Assembly (NCBI RefSeq): GCF_031202265.1
Contig: NZ_CP100604.1
Span: forward strand, 2,214,501 to 2,278,500
Direction: 5' to 3'
From: Bradyrhizobium sp. Ash2021
GTDB lineage: Bacteria > Pseudomonadota > Alphaproteobacteria > Rhizobiales > Xanthobacteraceae
DNA length: 64,000 bases
Positions within the stretch are counted from its first letter, which is position 1. The number at the start of each line of letters is the position of its first letter. The position numbers were made by a program, and so were the translations under genes. The notes below the pieces were generated by a model. That model had not been told where the DNA came from, made no database searches, and worked only from the letters and a program-made list of their open reading frames with translations. This document shows positions 9,653 through 17,703 of the stretch, one piece after another.

Positions 9653-9746
9653 GCGCATCGCTGCCATCGGCTAATGGTGCTGGTCGCAGCCGCGCCTGCG
9701 GCGTAGGAAATATGTCCCGCTGTCGAATCTTCCCGGGAATATTGCC

Positions 9747-11000
9747 GTGAACAAGCCCGTCGTCGTCTCCGAGGCAGCACCGGTCGTGCAGGTGCCGGAC
9801 GTGACGCCCGGTTTCGCCGTCAAGGCGGCCGCGGCGGGGCCGGCCTATGTCGTGCTGGCGGGAATCAGTTTTTCGCATTTCCTCAACGACACCATGCAGT
9901 CGCTGATCGCGTCGGTCTATCCGATCCTGAAGGACAGTTACGCGCTGGACTTCGCGCAGATCGGCTTGATCACGCTGGCGTTCCAGTTCACGGCATCGCT
10001 GCTGCAGCCGGTGGTCGGGCATTTCACCGACAAGAAGGCGCAGCCGTTTTCGCTCGCCATCGGCATGGGCTTCACGTTTTTCGGCCTGCTACTGCTGAGC
10101 GTCGCGCACGCCTACGGCGTCATCCTGATCGCGGCGGCGTTGGTCGGACTGGGGTCGGCGGTGTTCCATCCGGAGTCGGCGCGGATCGCCCGCCTTGCTT
10201 CGGGCGGGCGCTATGGTTTCGCGCAATCGGTGTTCCAGCTCGGCGGCAGCTTCGGCACCTCGATGGGGCCGGTGCTGGCGGCATTGATCGTGGTGCCGTT
10301 CGGCCAGCCCTCGATCGCCTGGTTTTCATCGATCGCGTTCCTGGCGATCGTCATCCTGTGGCGGATCGGCGTCTGGTACCGGCCGCAGATCGCGACCCGG
10401 AAGCTTGCGACGGTCGAGCGGCATCCGGACGCACCGGACCAGCGGCGGGTCAGAACCGCGCTCATCGTGCTGGTCGCGCTGCTGTTCTCCAAGCAGCTCT
10501 ACGTGTCGAGCCTGTCGAGCTATTACATCTTCTACCTGATCGACAAGTTCGGCGTCTCGACCCAGGCCGCCCAGCTCTATCTGTTCGTCTTCCTCGCCGC
10601 CAACGCGGCGGGCGCGTTCTTCGGCGGCCCGCTCGGCGACCGGTTCGGCCGCAAATACGTCATCTGGTTCTCGATCCTCGGCGCGCTGCCGTTCACGCTG
10701 GCGCTGCCCTATGCCGGCTTGTTCACCGGCGCGGTGCTCACCGTGTTCATCGGCCTGATCCTGTCGTCGGCGACGTCATCGATCATCGTGTTTGCGCAGG
10801 AACTGATGCCGCACCGCTTCGGCATGATCTCCGGGGTGTTCTTCGGCGTCGCCTTCGGCATCGGCGGATTGGGGGCGGCGGTGCTCGGCAAGCTCGCCGA
10901 CCACACCGGCATCGCCTTCGTGTATCAGATCTGCGCCTTCCTGCCGGCGCTCGGGCTGCTCGCGGTGTTCCTGCCGAAGATGCCCAAATCCCTGCGTTAA
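9747..11000 (+). CDS. fsr: MFS exporter, fosmidomycin-resistance (Fsr) type
   Basis: 417 residues with twelve predicted transmembrane segments after a ~35-residue cytoplasmic lead. Start is GTG at 9747. The Fsr-type pattern is clear: SFSHFLNDTMQSLIASVYPILK in helix 1, LQPVVGHFTDKK in the 2-3 loop, and VFHPESARIARLASGGRYGFAQSVFQLGG. Fsr proteins export fosmidomycin and related compounds; the real substrate here is unknown. The downstream hairpin ends the transcript. Confidence 0.85.
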   Translation: MNKPVVVSEAAPVVQVPDVTPGFAVKAAAAGPAYVVLAGISFSHFLNDTMQSLIASVYPILKDSYALDFAQIGLITLAFQFTASLLQPVVGHFTDKKAQPFSLAIGMGFTFFGLLLLSVAHAYGVILIAAALVGLGSAVFHPESARIARLASGGRYGFAQSVFQLGGSFGTSMGPVLAALIVVPFGQPSIAWFSSIAFLAIVILWRIGVWYRPQIATRKLATVERHPDAPDQRRVRTALIVLVALLFSKQLYVSSLSSYYIFYLIDKFGVSTQAAQLYLFVFLAANAAGAFFGGPLGDRFGRKYVIWFSILGALPFTLALPYAGLFTGAVLTVFIGLILSSATSSIIVFAQELMPHRFGMISGVFFGVAFGIGGLGAAVLGKLADHTGIAFVYQICAFLPALGLLAVFLPKMPKSLR

Positions 11001-11027
11001 GCCCGCGCGCCGGCGCGGGCTCTCCTT
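11001..11027 (+). terminator. Probable terminator after fsr
   Basis: GCCCGCGC (11001-11008) pairs with GCGCGGGC (11013-11020) directly after the stop codon, followed by the T-rich TCTCCTTCGTT. The T-run is weak, so Rho-independent termination is likely but not certain. Confidence 0.6.
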
Positions 11028-11169
11028 CGTTACGGGCTATATTTTATCAACACATCGTTAGGATGTATGGCGGTTTCGGCATTTTGCGTGCTGCAAAATG
11101 CATCAATTCCGCGGCGCAAACGCATCGCGCGAAAAAATCCTCACGGATTATCAACCTTAAAAATTAGGG

Positions 11170-11184
11170 TTAAGTGCCGCTTAA
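11170..11184. promoter_or_regulatory. Candidate CtrA box (TTAA-N7-TTAA)
   Basis: TTAAGTGCCGCTTAA matches the full CtrA consensus TTAA-N7-TTAA. It lies 79 nt upstream of the outer-membrane protein gene in an AT-rich leader (11030-11200) that has no ORF. The match is direct; regulation by CtrA is inferred. Confidence 0.5.
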
Positions 11185-11262
11185 ACATTTAGTGCCATCG
11201 TCCGGCCGTGGATTTTTCGATGTGAGGCTTTGTCTGCCTCACCGGCCAAAAGGACAAAGCCA

Positions 11263-12084
11263 ATGCGTAGCGTTAAGTTCCTCATAGCCGCTGGCGCGGC
11301 ATCCCTGTTGTCGTCGGTCGCGTTTGCAGCCGACATGCCGATCGCAGTTCCTTATGCGCCGCCGGTCGTCGAAGACTTCGGCGGTTGGTATCTGCGCGGC
11401 GATATCGGCTTCAGCAATCAGCGCGTCGATCGCCTGAACAACGTGCTCGACGCCGGCAACACCTCGTCGGTGCAAAACCTCGGCTTCAACACCGCCGGCA
11501 TCTTCGGCCTCGGCGTCGGTTACAAGGTCAACAACTGGTTCCGCGCCGACGTCACCGGTGAATACCGCGGCAATTCCCAGTTCTTAGGCAGCGACCACAT
11601 TACCTTCCCCGGCGGCGTCGGCACCGACACCTACCACGCTACCAAGAACGAGTGGGTCGTGCTCGCCAACGCCTATGTCGATCTCGGCACATGGTGGTGC
11701 GTGACCCCGTTCATCGGCGCCGGCGTCGGCGGCGCGCGGGTCTCGATCAACAACTTCACCGATGCTGGCATCACTAACCTCGGCGGCGGTGCGCTGCCGG
11801 GCCTCGCCTTCGGCGACAACGTCTCGAAGTGGAATTTTGCCTGGGCGGTCCATGCCGGTCTCGCTTACAAGGTCACACCGAACTTCACCGTCGAACTCGC
11901 GTATCGCTATCTCGACATGGGTGACGGTCTGACGGGCGATCTGCGTACCTTCGACGGCACCAACAACGTCAACAACCCGACGACGTTCAAGAACATCACC
12001 TCGCATGACCTGAAGCTCGGCGTGCGCTGGAATCTCGACAGCCCTCAGCCGGTCTACGCGCCGCCGCTGGTGCGCAAAGGTTAA
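11263..12084 (+). CDS. Outer-membrane beta-barrel protein (Omp25/RopB-like)
   Basis: 273 residues from the ATG at 11263, with AAAGGAC upstream; the signal peptide ends AFA-ADMP. After a short Pro-rich linker the mature protein starts with FGGWYLRGDIGFSNQ and continues as alternating beta strands (VGYKVNNWFRADVTGEYR, FIGAGVGGARV, VELAYRYLDMG, HDLKLGVRWNL), the pattern of 8-stranded rhizobial surface barrels. Expected in the outer membrane as a structural or porin-like protein. A strong terminator follows, and a perfect CtrA-like box lies upstream. Confidence 0.85.
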   Translation: MRSVKFLIAAGAASLLSSVAFAADMPIAVPYAPPVVEDFGGWYLRGDIGFSNQRVDRLNNVLDAGNTSSVQNLGFNTAGIFGLGVGYKVNNWFRADVTGEYRGNSQFLGSDHITFPGGVGTDTYHATKNEWVVLANAYVDLGTWWCVTPFIGAGVGGARVSINNFTDAGITNLGGGALPGLAFGDNVSKWNFAWAVHAGLAYKVTPNFTVELAYRYLDMGDGLTGDLRTFDGTNNVNNPTTFKNITSHDLKLGVRWNLDSPQPVYAPPLVRKG

Positions 12085-12113
12085 TCCAGCCTTTCATCTG
12101 TTAACGATCGCCG

Positions 12114-12145
12114 ACGGCGCGGGATTTTCCCGCGCCGTTTGCTTT
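12114..12145 (+). terminator. Rho-independent terminator after the OMP gene
   Basis: An 11-bp perfect stem (ACGGCGCGGGA at 12114-12124, TCCCGCGCCGT at 12128-12138) with a TTT loop is followed by TTGCTTTT, 29 nt after the stop codon. Confidence 0.9.
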
Positions 12146-12298
12146 TGCCGCGGCCGGCGATCCGGCGCGAGGCGCTCGCGCGAAGTGGCGCGCCGGTTTT
12201 GCAACAACATCGCGCCAATCGAAGCCTGCGACAACGATTGGTTAAGGTTAACGAGCGATGATCAGCGCCGAGTTCAGAGAGTCCGATGGAGTGTTGCG

Positions 12299-13123
12299 AT
12301 GCGTAGATTTCTGCTGGCGGCGATGATGTTCGGGGCGGTGACCGGCGCGCGCGCCGCCGATCTCTCCGATCTTCCGATTCTGCGCGGGAGCTACACCGAC
12401 GGGCTGACCTCGAGCAAGGTCAACTGGCAGGGCTTCTATATCGGCGGACAGGGCGGTTACGGATCGTCCGACGAAAACTTCGCCGGTTCGAACGCGAACA
12501 TGCTGGCAGCCCTGCTCGATCACAACGTGATCCAGGAGATGCAGGTCTCGCAATGGAATCTCGGTCTCGCGAAGCAATCGGCGCGTTCGTCGGGGTACGG
12601 CGGCTTTACCGGCTATAATTGGCAATGGGACGACGTCGTCATCGGCCTGGAGGGGAGCTACCTGCACGGCACGTTCGGCGGTACAAATCACGCGACCAAG
12701 GCTCTCGTCAGCGGCAGCGCATTATCAGACGGCTTCTTCCACAGTGTTGCGGTCGACTCATCGGCGTCGATCTCGGTTTCTGACATGGCGACGCTCCGCG
12801 CTCGCGCCGCTTATGCATGGGGTTGCTTCCTGCCCTATCTGTTCGGCGGAGTAGCGCTCGGCAATGCCGACATCTCGCATTCGGTCACCGTCCACGACGC
12901 GGTCAGCCGCACCATATCCGGGCCCTTCACCGCGCTGGCGACATTGAATGCGACGGATGCCGTGCATAATCACCTCGTCTACGGCTACTCCGCCGGCCTC
13001 GGCGTCGACGTGAACGTGATTGGCGGCCTCTTCATGCGCGCCGAATGGGAGTACGTCCGCTTCACTTCCAGCGTCGACACCAGCGTAAACACGGTCCGTG
13101 CAGGCCTCGGCTACAGGTTCTGA
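12299..13123 (+). CDS. Outer-membrane beta-barrel protein (OmpA-like barrel)
   Basis: 274 residues from the ATG at 12299 (GGAG at 12288-12291). Signal peptide ends ARA-ADLS. The mature part opens with NWQGFYIGGQGGYGSS, the hallmark of the COG3637 surface antigens of Rhizobiales, and ends with the aromatic-terminated strand VRAGLGYRF needed for outer-membrane assembly. It is only distantly related to the upstream barrel protein. The Ser/Ala-rich middle (residues 145-175) is probably a long surface loop. Function unknown beyond an outer-membrane role. Confidence 0.8.
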   Translation: MRRFLLAAMMFGAVTGARAADLSDLPILRGSYTDGLTSSKVNWQGFYIGGQGGYGSSDENFAGSNANMLAALLDHNVIQEMQVSQWNLGLAKQSARSSGYGGFTGYNWQWDDVVIGLEGSYLHGTFGGTNHATKALVSGSALSDGFFHSVAVDSSASISVSDMATLRARAAYAWGCFLPYLFGGVALGNADISHSVTVHDAVSRTISGPFTALATLNATDAVHNHLVYGYSAGLGVDVNVIGGLFMRAEWEYVRFTSSVDTSVNTVRAGLGYRF

Positions 13124-13198
13124 CCTGCGGCCTGTATCGGCTTGACAGGGAATAACGCGGCTGGTCCGATGCCGCTCCCGCCCGGGAGCGTGCGATCG

Positions 13199-13789
13199 AT
13201 GAAAATCTACGGCGATACCAATTCGGGCAATTGCCTGAAAGTGAAATGGGTCTGCGACAAGCTCGCGCTGCCCTATAGCTGGATTGCCGTCGATACGTTG
13301 AAGCGCGAGACGCGCACCGCCGAGTTTCTCAAGCTCAACAGCGCGGGGCAGGTGCCGACCGTCGATTTCGAGGACGGCCGCACGCTGGCGCAGTCCAACG
13401 CCATCATTCGATATCTCGCGCGCGGCAGCGATCTCATTCCCGCCGATGACTTCGCGCAGGCCAGGATGGACGAGTGGCTGTTCTGGGAACAATACAGCCA
13501 TGAGCCCTATATCGCCGTCTGCCGTTTCCAGATGCTCTATCTCGGCCGGCCGGCCTCCGATCTCGATCCGGACAAGGTCAAGCGCGGCTACGCGGCGCTG
13601 GCGCGGATGGAGCACCAGCTCGCCATCACGCCGTTCCTGGTCGGAAACGCGATTTCGCTCGCCGACATTTCGCTGCTGGCCTATACGCGGGTGGCGCATG
13701 AAGGCGGCTTTCATCTCGACGGCTATGCCGCGGTGCGCCGCTGGATCGGCGAGACCGAGAAATCGCTCGGGCTGCCGCCCGCCCGCTGA
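13199..13789 (+). CDS. Glutathione S-transferase family protein
   Basis: 196 residues from the ATG at 13199. N-terminal thioredoxin-like domain (MKIYGDTNSGNCLKVKW, cis-Pro in QVPTVDF, glutathione-binding SNAIIRYLA) and all-helical C-terminal domain with the N-capping ISLADISLLAYTR segment. Cytosolic GSTs of this layout conjugate glutathione to electrophiles; the substrate cannot be told. It is followed 18 nt later by the GNAT gene, so the two may form a small operon. Confidence 0.85.
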   Translation: MKIYGDTNSGNCLKVKWVCDKLALPYSWIAVDTLKRETRTAEFLKLNSAGQVPTVDFEDGRTLAQSNAIIRYLARGSDLIPADDFAQARMDEWLFWEQYSHEPYIAVCRFQMLYLGRPASDLDPDKVKRGYAALARMEHQLAITPFLVGNAISLADISLLAYTRVAHEGGFHLDGYAAVRRWIGETEKSLGLPPAR

Positions 13790-13807
13790 ATCTTACCGGA
13801 AAATTTC

Positions 13808-14278
13808 ATGACACCGATCTCGCAGGTCACCATCCGCCGCGCCCGCCGCGACGACGTCGGCATCATCGTCAAAATGCTGGCGGACGATCGGCTCGGCGGC
13901 GCGCGGGAGCGGCTCGAAGATCCGCTGCCGGATTGCTATTTCGAGGCGTTCGAGACGGTCGAGCGCGATCCGAACCTCCAGCTCATGGTCGCCGTGGACG
14001 GCGAGGGGGCCGTGGTCGGCTGCCTGCAGCTCTGCATCCTGCCGGGACTGAGCTCGCAGGGCGCCTCGCGCGCGCTGATCGAGGACGTTCGCGTCGCCAG
14101 CCATTGCCGCAGCCGCGGCATCGGCGAACAGCTGCTGCAATGGGCCGTCGCCGAGGCGCGCGCCAAAGGCTGCAAGCTGGTCGAACTGCTCACCCACCAG
14201 ACCCGCGTCGATGCGCAACGGTTTTACGAGCGGCTCGGATTCGGGCGAAGCCATGTCGGCATGACCTTGAGATTCTGA
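13808..14278 (+). CDS. GNAT-family N-acetyltransferase
   Basis: 156 residues. Transfers an acetyl group from acetyl-CoA to an unknown amine. The fold is visible as VTIRRARRDD (beta 1), the central strands VVGCLQLCI, IEDVRVASHCRSRGIGEQLL with the acetyl-CoA-binding R/Q-x-x-G-x-G/A loop, and the C-terminal RFYERLGFGRSHVGM. Located between a GST gene and the serC leader. The substrate is not apparent. Confidence 0.85.
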   Translation: MTPISQVTIRRARRDDVGIIVKMLADDRLGGARERLEDPLPDCYFEAFETVERDPNLQLMVAVDGEGAVVGCLQLCILPGLSSQGASRALIEDVRVASHCRSRGIGEQLLQWAVAEARAKGCKLVELLTHQTRVDAQRFYERLGFGRSHVGMTLRF

Positions 14279-14483
14279 AGCTTGGTCCGCGCACAAAGTT
14301 GCGCGGCGGCTTCGGCAAATCCTTGAGGTAGTTCTCGCTCTCTAGCGCGGCCGGTGCCGCAGGTCAGCGGCGCCGCATCAACCCGTTGTGATCCCCGGGT
14401 CATGTCCGATCCCCAGAGATCACACTGATTTCCGGGGCGTACCGGATCCCTCCGAAGCTCCTTGACGACTCCAGTCGTTTCCC

Positions 14484-14540
14484 TTATGCACCGCGGCGGG
14501 ACACCTCCCCCCAACGGGAGGCTTACTATCTGGAAGGATA
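14484..14540 (+). promoter_or_regulatory. serC leader RNA motif
   Basis: Directly upstream of serC there is the sequence GCGGCGGGACACCTCCC followed by a 6-bp hairpin (CCTCCC at 14504-14509, GGGAGG at 14516-14521), then TTACTATC and the ribosome-binding site GGAAGG 7 nt before the ATG. This matches my memory of the serC RNA motif described from comparative studies of alphaproteobacteria, found ahead of serC-serA operons. The ligand, if any, is not established. The wider 14279-14483 leader holds no ORF and several GC-rich inverted segments. Confidence 0.7.
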
Positions 14541-14544
14541 GATT

Positions 14545-15717
14545 ATGACTGTAGCGAAGCCCGCTTCGCGGCCCAATGTGCCGCATTTCTCCTCCGGCCC
14601 CTGTGCCAAGCGCCCCGGCTGGACCCCCGAAAATCTCAAAGACGCAGCCCTTGGCCGTTCGCATCGCGCGAAGATCGGTAAAGCGAAGCTCAAGCTCGCG
14701 ATCGACCTGACGCGCGAAGTGCTTGAAGTGCCCGCCGATTACAGAATAGGCATCGTGCCGGCCTCCGATACCGGCGCGGTCGAGATGGCGCTGTGGTCGC
14801 TGCTCGGCGCGCGGCCCGTCACCACCATCGCCTGGGAATCCTTCGGCGAGGGCTGGGTCAGCGATATCGTCAAGGAACTGAAGCTCAAGGACGTCACCAA
14901 GCTGCATGCCGGCTATGGCGAGATTCCAGATCTCAGCAAGGTCGATCAGGCGTCCGACGTTGTCTTCACCTGGAACGGCACCACCTCGGGCGTCCGCGTC
15001 CCCAATGCTGACTGGATCAGTGCCACCCGCGAAGGCCTCACCATTTGCGACGCGACTTCCGCCGCGTTCGCGCAAGCCCTCGACTGGCAAAAACTCGATG
15101 TCGTCACGTTCTCCTGGCAGAAGGCGCTGGGCGGCGAGGCCGGTCACGGCATGCTGGTGCTGTCGCCCCGCGCGGTCGCGCGGCTCGAGAGCTACAAGCC
15201 GGCCTGGCCGCTGCCAAAGATCTTCCGCATGACCAAGGGCGGCAAGCTCAACGAAGGCATTTTCGAGGGCGAGACCATCAACACGCCGTCGATGCTGTGC
15301 GTCGAAGACTATCTCGATGCGCTGCACTGGGGGAAAACGATCGGCGGCCTCAAGGCCCTGATCGCGCGCGCCGACGCCAACACCAAGGTGCTGGCCGACT
15401 GGAAGGCGAAGACGCCGTGGATCGATTTCCTGGCGAAAGATCCGGCGATCCGGTCCAACACCTCGGTGTGCATGAAGGTGATCGATCCCGCGATCACGTC
15501 GCTCTCCGCCGACGCGCAGGCGGATTTCTCCAAGAAGCTGGTCGCGCTCGTGGAGAAGGAAGGCGCCGGTTACGATTTCGCGCATTACCGCGATGCACCG
15601 GCGGGCTTGCGGATCTGGTGCGGCGCCACCGTGGAAGCCAGGGACGTCGCGCTGCTGACGCAGTGGATCGACTGGGCTTTTGCCGAGATGAAGTCGTCGC
15701 TCGCGAAAGCGGCGTAA
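14545..15717 (+). CDS. serC: Phosphoserine aminotransferase
   Basis: 390 residues, typical of the alphaproteobacterial form. A PLP enzyme that converts 3-phosphohydroxypyruvate and glutamate to phosphoserine and 2-oxoglutarate, the second step of serine synthesis; it can also act in vitamin B6 synthesis. Visible markers: [12 protein letters not shown] near the N-terminus, [27 protein letters not shown] and the PLP-binding lysine in FSWQKALGG (Lys193). Paired with serA 152 nt downstream and preceded by the serC leader RNA, so the pathway is probably controlled at the mRNA leader. Confidence 0.95.
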   Translation: MTVAKPASRPNVPHFSSGPCAKRPGWTPENLKDAALGRSHRAKIGKAKLKLAIDLTREVLEVPADYRIGIVPASDTGAVEMALWSLLGARPVTTIAWESFGEGWVSDIVKELKLKDVTKLHAGYGEIPDLSKVDQASDVVFTWNGTTSGVRVPNADWISATREGLTICDATSAAFAQALDWQKLDVVTFSWQKALGGEAGHGMLVLSPRAVARLESYKPAWPLPKIFRMTKGGKLNEGIFEGETINTPSMLCVEDYLDALHWGKTIGGLKALIARADANTKVLADWKAKTPWIDFLAKDPAIRSNTSVCMKVIDPAITSLSADAQADFSKKLVALVEKEGAGYDFAHYRDAPAGLRIWCGATVEARDVALLTQWIDWAFAEMKSSLAKAA

Positions 15718-15731
15718 GTAGCGTCATCTCA

Positions 15732-15834
15732 TCATCGTCATGGCCGGGCTTGACCCGGCCATCCATCTAAAAAAGATGGACCCGCGGGTCTCTAGTGCGA
15801 AGACGTGCTTCGCACTTTCGCCCGCGGGTGACGA
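15732..15834. repeat. Palindromic element between serC and serA (family F)
   Basis: Contains ATGGCCGGGCTTGACCCGGCCAT (a 9-bp-arm hairpin), an ATCCATCT/AGATGGA pair, GCGAAGacgtgCTTCGC, and ACCCGCGGGT/ CCCGCGGGTGACG arms. It separates serC from serA and could trim or stop part of the serC transcript. Confidence 0.75.
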
Positions 15835-15869
15835 TCTCAAATTAATTCGTCCATCAACGGATCGCTCCC

Positions 15870-17459
15870 ATGTCCAAACCCAAAGTTCTCATTTCCGACG
15901 CGCTTTCACCCGCCGCCGTGCAGATCTTCAAGGATCGCGGCATCGAGGTCGACTTCCAGCCCAATCTCGGCAAGGACAAGGACAAGCTCGCCGAGATCAT
16001 CGGCGATTATGACGGGCTTGCGATCCGCTCCGCCACCAAGGCGACCGCGAAAATCCTGGAGAAGGCGAAGAAGCTGAAGGTGATCGGTCGCGCCGGCATC
16101 GGCGTCGACAATGTCGAGATTCCGGCCGCCACCGCCAGGGGCATCATCGTGATGAACACGCCGTTCGGCAATTCGATCACGACCGCCGAACATGCCATCA
16201 CCCTGATGCTGGCGCTGGCGCGCGAAATTCCGCAGGCCGACGCCTCGACGCAGGCCGGCAAGTGGGAGAAGAACCGCTTCATGGGCGTCGAGATCACCGC
16301 CAAGACGCTGGGCGTGGTCGGCTGCGGCAATATCGGCTCGATCGTCGCCGACCGCGCGCTCGGCCTGCGCATGAAGGTGATCGCGTTCGATCCGTTCCTG
16401 TCGCCCGAGCGCGCCAAGGATATCGGCGTGGAGAAGGTCGAGCTCGACGACCTGCTCAAGCGCGCCGATTTCATCACGCTGCACACGCCGCTGACCGAGA
16501 AGACCAAAAACATCATCGACGCCGCGGCGCTGGCGAAAATGAAGCCGGGCGTGCGCATCGTCAACTGCGCCCGCGGCGGACTGGTCGACGAGCAGGCGCT
16601 GGTCGATGCGCTGAACTCGAAGCATGTCGCCGGCGCTGCCTTCGACGTGTTCGTCGAGGAGCCGGCGACCAAGAACGTGCTGTTCGGCCATCCCAACGTG
16701 ATCTGCACGCCGCATCTCGGCGCTGCCACCACCGAAGCGCAGGAGAACGTCGCACTTCAGGTCGCCGAGCAGATGTCTGACTATCTTCTGACCGGCGCGA
16801 TCTCCAACGCCGTGAACTTCCCCTCGATCACGGCCGAAGAGGCGCCGAAGCTGAAGCCGTTCATTGCACTGGCCGAAAAGCTCGGCTCGTTCGCCGGCCA
16901 GCTCACCGAAACCGGAATCCTGAAAGTCCAGATCACCTATGAGGGCCATGTCGCCGAGATGAAGATCAAGGCGATCACCTCGGCGGTACTGTCGGGCCTG
17001 CTGCGGCCGATGCTGGGCGAGGTCAACGTGGTCTCGGCGCCGGTCGTCGCCAAGGAGCGCGGCATGGTGGTGGACGAGATCGTCCGCGCCGCGCAGAGCG
17101 ACTATGAAAGCCTGATCACGGTCGCCGTCACGACCGAGCGGCAGGAACGGGCGGTGTCCGGCACCGTCTATCACGACGGCAAGCCGCGGCTGGTCGACAT
17201 CAAGGGCATCCGTGTCGATGCCGAGTTCGGCAAGTCGATGATCTATGTCACCAATGAGGACAAACCGGGATTCATCGGCGCGTTCGCGAGCCTGCTCGGC
17301 GATGCCAAGATCAACATCGCGACCTTCCATCTCGGCCGGCACAAGCAGGGCGGTGACGCCATCGCGTTGGTCGAAATCGACGGCGCGGTACCCGCCGACG
17401 TGCTTGCCAAGGTGCAGGGACTGCCGCAGGTCAAGCAGGCCAAGGCTTTAGTATTCTAG
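15870..17459 (+). CDS. serA: D-3-phosphoglycerate dehydrogenase
   Basis: 529 residues, the long form with an extra domain and a C-terminal ACT domain. Oxidises 3-phosphoglycerate to 3-phosphohydroxypyruvate with NAD, the first step of serine synthesis. NAD loop GCGNIG (151-156), catalytic Arg in NCARGGLVDE, Glu in VFVEEP and His in TPHLGAAT are all present. The allosteric substrate-binding domain follows (about 320-450), then ACT (about 455-529), the usual site of serine feedback. Confidence 0.95.
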   Translation: MSKPKVLISDALSPAAVQIFKDRGIEVDFQPNLGKDKDKLAEIIGDYDGLAIRSATKATAKILEKAKKLKVIGRAGIGVDNVEIPAATARGIIVMNTPFGNSITTAEHAITLMLALAREIPQADASTQAGKWEKNRFMGVEITAKTLGVVGCGNIGSIVADRALGLRMKVIAFDPFLSPERAKDIGVEKVELDDLLKRADFITLHTPLTEKTKNIIDAAALAKMKPGVRIVNCARGGLVDEQALVDALNSKHVAGAAFDVFVEEPATKNVLFGHPNVICTPHLGAATTEAQENVALQVAEQMSDYLLTGAISNAVNFPSITAEEAPKLKPFIALAEKLGSFAGQLTETGILKVQITYEGHVAEMKIKAITSAVLSGLLRPMLGEVNVVSAPVVAKERGMVVDEIVRAAQSDYESLITVAVTTERQERAVSGTVYHDGKPRLVDIKGIRVDAEFGKSMIYVTNEDKPGFIGAFASLLGDAKINIATFHLGRHKQGGDAIALVEIDGAVPADVLAKVQGLPQVKQAKALVF

Positions 17460-17485
17460 AGCCGCTGGTGTTTTAAGACGCGGCG

Positions 17486-17512
17486 AATTCACCCTCCAGG
17501 GGAGGGCGAATT
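17486..17512 (+). terminator. Hairpin after serA, terminator-like
   Basis: AATTC-A-CCCTCC (17486-17497) pairs with GGAGGG-C-GAATT (17501-17512), with one mismatch and a 3-nt loop, 26 nt after the serA stop. No T-run follows, so it may be a transcript-stabilising palindrome and not a true terminator. Confidence 0.5.
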
Positions 17513-17703
17513 ACTTCCCGCCGCCGACGGTTTTGTCGACCGCGTCATTCCGCGCCGCCGGCGCCCCCGCGCTGCCTTGGCGGCGCCTTACGGTTACCTC
17601 AATCGAACCAGTTCCTAGATCGCAACGTCTCATCACAGGTGGTGGTGCGACTTTTACGCGTCCGGCGCCACCGGAGCGGCCAGAGATTTGCGGGAGGGAA
17701 TTG

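Noticed and set aside
8201..9667. A 488-codon minus-strand frame opposite glmM
   Set aside because: Antisense shadow; glmM has all its motifs on the plus strand.
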